From: Phascolarctos cinereus
Lineage: Eukaryota > Chordata > Mammalia > Diprotodontia > Phascolarctidae
Direction of reading: 5' to 3'
Assembly (NCBI RefSeq): GCF_002099425.1
Contig: NW_018343972.1
Span: forward strand, 4,243,501-4,307,500
DNA: 64,000 nt
Every line of letters starts with the position of its first letter. The first letter of the stretch is position 1. The translations under genes were made by a program, and so were the position numbers. Below, piece after piece: positions 57,111 through 64,000 of this stretch. The notes beneath the pieces were generated by a model that was given only the letters and a program-made list of their open reading frames with translations, did not search any database and was not told where the DNA came from.

Positions 57111-57343
57111 GAGCAGTTGGGTGGTAGAATGGATACAGCACTAGGCCTGAAATCAGGAAGACCTGTGTTCAAATTCAGCCTCAGATACTAGCTGGGTGAC
57201 CCTTGGCAAGTCATTTAACCCTGCTTGCCTCAGTTTCCTCATCTGTAAAATGAGCTGGAGAGGGGCCATTTCAGTAAATTTGCCAAGAAAACCCCAAAGG
57301 GGTAATGAAGAGTTGGACACAACTGGAAGAACTGAACAACAAT
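57111..57343 (+). mobile_element. Marsupial tRNA-derived SINE nested in L3/CR1
   Basis: 'gagcagttgggtggtagaat', 'gaaatcaggaagacctgtgt', 'aaaatgagctggagaggggc' and the tail 'actggaagaactgaacaaca'. Nearly full length. Confidence 0.88.
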
Positions 57344-57844
57344 AGAATATGGAAGCAATGACAGGTAATTAAGGATAAAATAAGCACAGTTGTAACAAGG
57401 GTGGGTAATACCAGACTATCTTATTTCATTTTTTGAAAGTTACTGAAGGTCAGGCAAATGCTGAAAACATAGTTTAATGAAGCATTTGATAAAATATCTT
57501 ATCCTATTCTTGTGAAAAAGATGGAAAGATACAGACCAAACGAAATGGATTTGAAACCGGTTGAATATCTGGAATCAGAGAAGATGTTAATGGTCCAATG
57601 TCAACTCGGCAGGAGCTCTCCAGTAGAGTGACATGGGATCTATTCTTGGCCCTGTTCTGTTTTACCTTTTTATTAATGACCAGAATAAATATTCATTAAC
57701 TTTGCAGATAACACAAAGGTGGGAGAAATATCTAACACACTGAATGACAGGGCTAAGATCCAAAAAAAGATCTTAGGCAAGAACACTGGGCTGGATCTAA
57801 TGAGATAAAATCCAAAAGGAATGAAATCTCACTCTTGGAATTTA

Positions 57845-57850
<6 letters not shown>

Positions 57851-57885
<35 letters not shown>

Positions 57886-57936
57886 CATATACATACATAT
57901 ATGTATATGTGACACATATATGTATATATGCATATA

Positions 57937-58012
<76 letters not shown>
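57851..58012. repeat. Compound TA/TG microsatellite
   Basis: Two pure (TA)n blocks flank a mixed TACA/TG centre; the right block is about 60 bases of uninterrupted (TA). Confidence 0.95.
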
Positions 58013-58015
<3 letters not shown>

Positions 58016-58700
58016 TGTAATGATAGAGAATATATAGGTGGGCTGTAGCTTGTCCAAAAACATGAGTTTTTGGCAGACTAAAAGTTTAATTTGAGTTAAT
58101 AATGTGACATGGAAGCTATAAATCATTAAGATGGGCTTCATTAAGTGAGGTATAGCTTCTAGCACATAAAAAAAGTAATGATATCATTTGACTTTACTCT
58201 GATAAGACCACATTTTATATATTTTTTTCAGAGCTATTCCTGTTTTGCAAAGGACACTGATAAACTGGACAACATCCAAATATTCTACTTGTGGAGCAAA
58301 TTGGTGAAGGGTTCAATGTTCATGGCATATGTGGACTGGTTGAGGAAAATAAACATATTTAGCCTGGAGAAGAGGAGACTAGAGATAGGATGAAAGAGAC
58401 CCAAAAGCTTCATAAAGTACTTGATACGGGATTACACTTGTTATGTTTGGTCCCAGTGGGCAAAACTATAGTAGTAGCAATGGACAGAAACAGCAAAGAC
58501 TCAGATTTAGGTGAAATATTGTAAATATTAGAGCTATCCAAAAATTCAGTGGGTCCTCTTAAGAGAAGTTAGTTTCTCCCTCATTGGAGGAATTTAATGA
58601 GAGGCTAGATAATCTCATGGTAGATGTGTTATACCACAAAATATTTTTGTATATGGGTTGTACTGAAGTCTCTTCTAGTTTTAAATTCTGTGATTCTGTG

Positions 58701-59149
58701 AATTTGAGGCTAGGTGATCTCTAAAGTTCTTTCTAGATGTAAATCATAAGATCCTAGGAACCTCTATGTAAATGTTCCACCATTTCTGAAATTGCCTGGC
58801 TTCCCATTCTTCAAACACTGTCAGCTTTCTTGACCTGGAGATTTTCCAAGCAGACAGCAGCACTGTTTATTTCTATGGACATTTTTGGATACCTAGGCAT
58901 GACTGAGTAGTGACAATTGGAGCAAACTTCTAATTTTCTCAGCACTCTTCTAGTTAGTGGTTTTCTGAGGATTCCAGATTCTGCTTAGGGAAGCTAGACT
59001 ATTTTTGGAAGAGGTATTATTTGGGTTTGGCATCTCACAGAAGGTATAGAGTATTAATGATTGGGAAGAAGGGAGAGTGTGGACATGAGGCAATGTGATA
59101 TAGTGGATTGTGAATGTCTTACCTGGAAACTGATATTCTACTCTGTTCC
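58701..59149. other. Intronic, mostly unassigned
   Basis: 58701-58760 resembles a MIR terminus ('aggctaggtgatctctaaag'). The rest was not recognised. Confidence 0.45.
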
Positions 59150-59390
59150 TCTTTATTTATGCCCTTCAAACCACCAGACCTAATCATGTGTCTTTGCCAC
59201 CATATCTAATGTGCAAATAAGGCTTGGACTTTGTCACCTGCTATAAAGATGAATCTTGTGCATGTGTTGTCTCCCTAATTGAATGTGAGGTCATTGAGAG
59301 AAGGGGCTTTCTTGCTTTTCTGTTTATATCCCCAGTTATTAGCATAGTGCTTGGAACATAGTAAGTGTTCAATATTTTTTTAAATTAATT
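59150..59390 (+). mobile_element. L2 LINE 3' end
   Basis: 'gaatgtgaggtcattgagag' and 'gcttggaacatagtaagtgt' in L2 3' order. Confidence 0.65.
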
Positions 59391-59429
59391 AATTCATTCA
59401 TTCACTCACTCTTTATTCTTCCAAAGAAA

Positions 59430-59605
59430 GATCTTAGTTTAGATCCAACTTTTGACATTTAGATTGTATAATCATGAGGAAATTATTTTCTCTTTGATAC
59501 TCAGTTTATTCAACTGGAAAAGGGGATGCTTTTGTGAGGGTCAAATGAAGTAATATATGCAAAATTGTCTGTGAACTTAAAAAATATCTAAGTAGTAGTA
59601 ATTAG
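59430..59605 (+). mobile_element. MIR-like SINE
   Basis: 'tagtttagatccaacttttg', 'ctcagtttattcaactggaa' and 'gagggtcaaatgaagtaata'; decayed. Confidence 0.5.
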
Positions 59606-60510
59606 TCAGCTGATAGGGAAGGGAATATCTATTTAATAAACACATAAGAGTTTTAGGATCCTTGTGTTTTTTTCTTTCTGTTTCTTTATGAGCTTGATTT
59701 CTAATAATTAAGCTCTCAAAAGAATCAGCATTATTCACATAGAGTTTGCCCAGTGCACATGTAATGCAATATTTTTCACAAGACTGGTTTGAAGGAAATA
59801 TTTTGTAAACCTTCAGAAACAATAAATGTGAGAATATGAGTTATTATTATTGTTGTTGCTGTTATTATCATTATTATTGAGATTTTTTTACCCAGACCTC
59901 TGATTTTATCAGTGTTAGGAATTCCTTTTATGGAAATGACCTCCACTGAAGCAGATTGGCCATCTACTTGTAACTAAGAGTTTCAGAGAGTTTTCAGTGG
60001 CACTGAGAGATTAAGTGACTTGTGTATAAATTAGGTTAAAACCAGATAAGCACATAGATTCCCTATGGGAGGTGTTCTGTGATCTTCTAATGTTAGAAGT
60101 AGGTAGTGCATGGGCACGAAGGCCACAATGACATGAGCTGAGATTTCCCAGGGCTGAGAAGACTTTCGGAAATTGACTAATTGAAGACTATAGGGCTGGG
60201 GTAGAGGTATGAGAAGGAAAGTGAGGGGAAATATGTTGGAACCCCAAGGACCCAAGAAAAGAAAATATGGTGGAAATGAAATCTCAAGGGATGCCTCCTT
60301 GTGCTTAGAAAGCTAAACTATGGCTCAGCCCTCCAAAGCAGATATCTATGATTTTAAATATAAATATTTATACCTGTTCACTATCAGCCTCCAAACTTCT
60401 CCATGCTGGTTGTAAACAGATGTGGAGAAGCTTTGCAAGGGTCTGACTCTTTGACGTTGAGCATCTCCAATGCCTCTTCTAAAATTAGCAAGCTTTTGCA
60501 TCCTCCTATT
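59606..60510. other. Intronic, mostly unassigned
   Basis: A short MIR-like core near 60000-60060 ('gagagattaagtgacttgtg'); nothing else recognised. Confidence 0.4.
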
Positions 60511-63409
60511 TTTTTTCCTTTTTTTCTTTTTTTAATATAAATTTATTTATTTTTAGCTTTCAACATTCACTCCTACAAGTTTTTGAATTCCAAATTTTAC
60601 CCATCCCCCCTCCCCCACCCCAAGATGGCATGCATTCTGAATATCCCTTCCCCTAGTCTGTCCTCTCTTCTATCTCTCTCCCCTTCTCTTATCCCCTTCC
60701 CCTTCTATTTTCCTATAGGGCAGGATAGACTTCTGTACCCCATTTCCTGTATTTCTTATTTCCCAGTTGCATGTGAAAACTTTTTTTTTAAACACATGTT
60801 TCTAAAACTTTAGGTTTCAAATTTTCTTTCTTCCTCCTTCCCCACCAACCCTCATTGAAAAGGCAAGCAACTCAATATAGGTTGTACATGTGCAGTTATG
60901 CAAAACATTCCATAGTAGACATGTTGTGAAAAACTAACTCTATTTCCCTTAATCCTATCCTGCCCTCCCATTTATTCTATTCTTTCTTTTGACCCTGTCC
61001 CTCCTCAGAAGTATTTACTTCTGATTACCCTTTCCCAATCTGCCCTCCTCTCTATCCCCCTGCTCTCTTGTCCCCTTCTCCCCTATTTTCCTGTAGGGTA
61101 AGACAGATTTCCATACCCAATTGAATGTGTTGTTATTCCCTCCTTAAGCCAAATCCTATGAGAATAAGATTCACTCATTCCCTCTCACCTTCCCCCATTT
61201 CCCCTCCACTGTAAGAGACTTTTTTTTCTGTTTTTTTTTGTGAGATAATTTACCCCATTCTACCTCTCCCTTTCTTCTTCTCCGAGTATAATCCTCTCTC
61301 ATCCCTTAATTTTATTCTCCAGATATGACCCCTTAATCTTCAACTCACCCTGTGCCCTCTATCTATCTATCTATATACATACATATAATTTTTTTCCTCC
61401 AACTACCCTAATACTGACAAAGGTCTCATGAGTTATAAATATCATCTTTCCATGCAGGAATGTAAACAGTTCAATCTTAATAAGTCTCTTATGATTTCTC
61501 TTTCCTGTTTACCTCTTCATGTTCCACTTGAGTCCTGTATTTGAAAGTCAAATTTTCTATTCAGCTCTGGTCTTTTCATCAAGAATGCTTGAAAGTCCTC
61601 TATTTCACTGAATGACCATTTTTTCCCCTGAAGGATTATACTCAGTTTTGCTGGGTAGGTGATTCTTGGTTGTAATCCTATCTCCTTTGCCCTCCGGAAT
61701 ATTATATTCCATGCCCTGTGGTCCTTTAATGTAGAAGCTGCTAAATCTTGTGTTATCCTGATTGTGTTTCCACAGTACTTGAACTGTTTCCTTCTGGCAG
61801 CTTGTAATATTTTCTCCTTGACCTGGGAACTCTGGAATTTGGCTACAATATTCCTAGGAGTTTTCCTTTGGGGATCTCTTTCAGGAGGAGATCTGTGGAT
61901 TCTTTCAATTTCTATTTTGCCCTCTGGTTCTAATATATCAGGGCAGTTTTCCTTGATAATTTCTTGAAAGATGATGTCTAGGCTCTTTTTTGATCATGGC
62001 TTTCAGATAGTCCAATAATTTTAAATTCTCTCTCCTGGATCTATTTTCCAGGTCAGTTGTTTTTCCAATGAGATATTTCACATTGTTTTCTAATTTTTCA
62101 TTCTTTTGGATTTGTTTACAGTGTCTTGATTTCTCATAAAGTCACTGTCTTCCAATTGCTCTATTCTAATTTTTAAGGAAGTATTTTCTTCAGTAATCTT
62201 TTGGACTTCCTTTTCCATTTGGCCAATTTTCTTTTTAGGGCATTTTCTCCTCATTGGCTTTTTGGACCTCTTTTGCCATTTGGGTTAGGCTATTTTTTAA
62301 GGTGTTATTTTCTTCAGTATTTTTTTGGGTCTCCTTTAGCAAGCTGTTGACTTGTTTTTCATGATTTTCTTGCTCACTCTCAGTTTTTCCTCTACTTCCC
62401 TTACTTGCTTCTCAAAATCCCTTTTGAGCTCTTCCAAGGCCTGGGACTGATTCATATTTTTCTTGGAGGCTTTGGATGTAGGAGCTTTGACTTTGTTGTC
62501 TTCTTCTGGTTGTATATTTTGATCTTCTTTTTCACCAAAGTAAGATCTATAGTCTGACTCTTTTTGCACTGCTTGCTCATGATCCCAGCCAATTACTTGA
62601 GTTTTAAACTCTTTGTTAAGGTAAGAGTCTGCTTCCAATGTGAAGAATGTACTGTCCCAAACTTCAGGGATATGTATAGCTGTTTTGAGAGATACTTGTA
62701 GGGACCTGTAAATTTTCAGTTCTTCCAAGGTGGTATGATAAGGGGCGAGGTGTTTACTCCTTTCCTGGCCTGTGACCACAAGTATTCCTTTCTGTCCTGT
62801 AACTGTGAGGAAGGGTTCCTCTCCACAGCCACTCCAAGCTCCACCACCAGCTTCCTCACCCCAGCACCGCCCCAGAACTGTGACCCAGATCCAAACAGGG
62901 CAAAGCAAGAGATTCCTGCCTCAGCACTGGCAAAGAGATCCCTGCAATCCCTCTCTGATCAGCCACTGGATTCCCCCTCAGTCTGTGGGCCGGAAGCTCG
63001 GAAGCAGCTGCCCCCCCCCAGGGCCACGCTCTTGTGGAATGGAGCTGAAAACCCACCTTCCTGTCTCAGCACCACAGAAACAGACTTTTCCCACTGACCT
63101 TCTAAGTTGTCTTTGGCATTGGTGGATTGAGGAGTCTGGAAACCACCACAGCTACCCGAGATTCAGTCCTCTGCGGCCTGCTCCAGGTTCCCTGCGGCCT
63201 GCGCCCACGCCGCATTGCTCTGCGCTCCCAGCCCGGCGTGATACACCTTTCTGATCAATCATCCAGGTTGTCTTGGGCTGGAAATTTGTTTCACTCTGTC
63301 TTTTTATGGGTTCTGCTGCTTCATAATTTGTTTAGAGCCATTTTTTATGAGTATTTGGAGGGGTTTGGAGGAGAGCTCAAGCAAGTCATTGCTTTCACTC
63401 TGCCATCTT
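60511..63409 (-). mobile_element. HAL1 (half-L1) LINE, nearly full length
   Basis: On the minus strand the element starts near 63409 with AAGATGGCAGAGTGAAAGC, has a GC- and CpG-richer 5' region (about 62900-63250), a single ORF1 region (about 62600-61517) and a long purine-rich 3' UTR ending in A-rich text near 60511. No ORF2 lies between ORF1 and the tail, which fits HAL1, a LINE lineage that lost ORF2 and must be moved by L1 enzymes. The length of about 2.9 kb suggests a nearly complete copy. Target-site duplications are hidden in the T runs at both ends. It lies in the sense orientation of UNC5D transcription. Confidence 0.82.
61517..62600 (-). pseudogene. HAL1/L1 ORF1 (RNA-binding chaperone), broken
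   Basis: L1 ORF1 proteins form coiled-coil trimers that bind the element's RNA with an RRM and a C-terminal domain. Visible here on the minus strand: a Glu/Lys-rich coiled-coil segment (62460-62120), with pieces such as LEELKRDFEKQVREVEEKL and IGQMEKEVQKITEENTSLK; then a 154-codon open stretch from 61978 to the TGA at 61519-61517. That stretch holds the RRM text DIIFQEIIKENCPDILEPEG and ERIHRSPPERDPQRKTPRN, and the C-terminal domain with RITQDLAASTLKDHRAWNII. The coiled-coil part has at least two frame changes and further stops before the RRM, so no complete protein is made. It is a fossil of an LINE gene, not a host gene. Confidence 0.82.
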
Positions 63410-64000
63410 TTTTTTTTTTTGAACAGGGAAATTACTCAAAAAAAAATCTCTACTCTCTATTATTGCTTAAATACTGTTTCAAGGTAATATTTCTCTCATC
63501 AGAATTTTTATCTCTAAGCAGTAAACTTCATAGTTATTTTGCACTGATTCATTCATATTAGCTCCAGTGACATATGGCCCTTACAACCCATAAAGATTAA
63601 TACAGAAGGATTTGCATGACTATCAAGACTTGTTTTAAAAACACCCTGAAGTTTGATTAGCAGCAAAAACTCTGAATGATGCTTACTGGAGAATAGACAT
63701 CCAGGTCTTACACATTACAAATAATACATTTATTCATAGAAAACTATTTCTTCCAAAAGGAAACGTGCTGATCCATTTAAAAAGATGTTCTAGGCTAAAT
63801 TTGTTCTCGATGCTTTAAATACACTAAGAATTCATGATAACGTGACAATTCCCCAAAGTAATTTATGATGTCTATAGAAATAAACAGAAAATAAACTTTG
63901 TATTTGGCAAACTGTCAAACATGGAAGCACTGAATTTGATATATGCAGAGGATGAAGGGTTCATCTTTCTCCTCAATCTCACAGCCCAAGTAGAGTTTTC
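63410..64000. other. Intronic, unassigned
   Basis: Apart from the T run at the HAL1 5' junction (63408-63420) no repeat or exon was recognised. It is the most upstream UNC5D sequence in the window. Confidence 0.4.

Larger units (their letters stand above)
56100..58700 (+). mobile_element. L3/CR1 LINE, long copy with three interruptions
   Basis: Plus-strand L3/CR1: near 56535 the text translates to NFNYPDICW, the EN-RT linker region. Near 57650-57690 it gives VLFYLFINDQ, an RT motif. Later text includes 'gagctctccagtagagtgac', 'ttagcctggagaagaggaga' and 'ggaatttaatgagaggctag', ending in attctgtg repeated twice near 58685-58700, the tandem-octamer tail known for CR1. Interrupted by (TG)n (57052-57090), a SINE (57111-57343) and a TA-rich microsatellite (57851-58012). 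No intact frame. Confidence 0.8.

Noticed and set aside
57753-58048. Tyr/Ile-repeat frames on both strands
   Set aside because: Direct translation of a TA/TG microsatellite.
62735-63254. Overlapping plus-strand open frames of 120 and 160 codons
   Set aside because: They are antisense to the HAL1 5' region, which is GC-rich and therefore poor in stops; proline- and serine-rich low-complexity text with no recognisable domain.
51061-64000. Search for further upstream UNC5D exons (expected to end KPFTACQ)
   Set aside because: No stretch with the expected residues and splice sites was seen on the minus strand; the preceding exon most likely lies beyond the window.
1-64000. CRISPR arrays, bacterial operons, phage or toxin-antitoxin modules
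   Set aside because: All tandem signals are mammalian microsatellites or nested retroelements; there is no regular repeat-spacer pattern, no dense coding and no ribosome-binding-site logic.

Overview
The window comes from a marsupial mammal. It is packed with interspersed repeats of the kinds found in opossum, wallaby and dasyurid genomes: tRNA-derived SINEs with a characteristic left end, a half-L1 (HAL1) with only an ORF1, L1 3' ends, RTE/BovB-like 3' ends with ACAACAAC tails, and old L2, L3/CR1, MIR and hAT-like remnants. The species cannot be told from the sequence alone. No bacterial, viral or organellar segment was seen.

One host gene is present, on the minus strand: the 3' end of UNC5D (UNC5H4), a netrin/FLRT-binding dependence receptor. 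Three coding exons can be read with exact splice sites and matching phases: 51060-50896 (most of the UPA domain), 41992-41814 (end of UPA and start of the death domain) and 18588-18384 (rest of the death domain, C-terminal tail and stop). They are separated by introns of 8,903 and 23,225 bases and join without a frame break into the last 182 residues of the receptor. Upstream exons (ZU5, transmembrane and ectodomain) were not found and should lie beyond base 64000. Downstream of the stop, 18383 to about 11620 is probably a single long 3' UTR ending at an AATAAA signal at 11647-11642.

Layout: 1-11.6 kb is intergenic sequence downstream of the gene, with a 5'-truncated L1 with clean target-site duplications (1450-3736), a possible old LTR remnant, hAT-like MITEs, MIRs and SINEs. 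11.6-18.6 kb is the terminal exon. 18.6-41.8 kb is the last intron, mostly L2, L3/CR1 and MIR with nested SINEs. 42-50.9 kb is the preceding intron. 51.1-64 kb is a further intron with two L2 copies (one split by an L1), a 2.6-kb L3/CR1 span broken by microsatellites and a SINE, and a nearly full-length HAL1 (60511-63409).

No undescribed multi-gene system was found. The items most worth a second look are the UNC5D exon set and its long 3' UTR, the poly(A)-only retroinsertion at 22421-22466, the perfect 22-bp AT palindrome at 21501-21547, the HAL1 copy, the dated series of nested insertions, and a promoter-like block fused to an L2-like tail at 49050-49440. Repeat family names are from memory of consensus sequences, not from a search; boundaries are approximate unless a target-site duplication is quoted.
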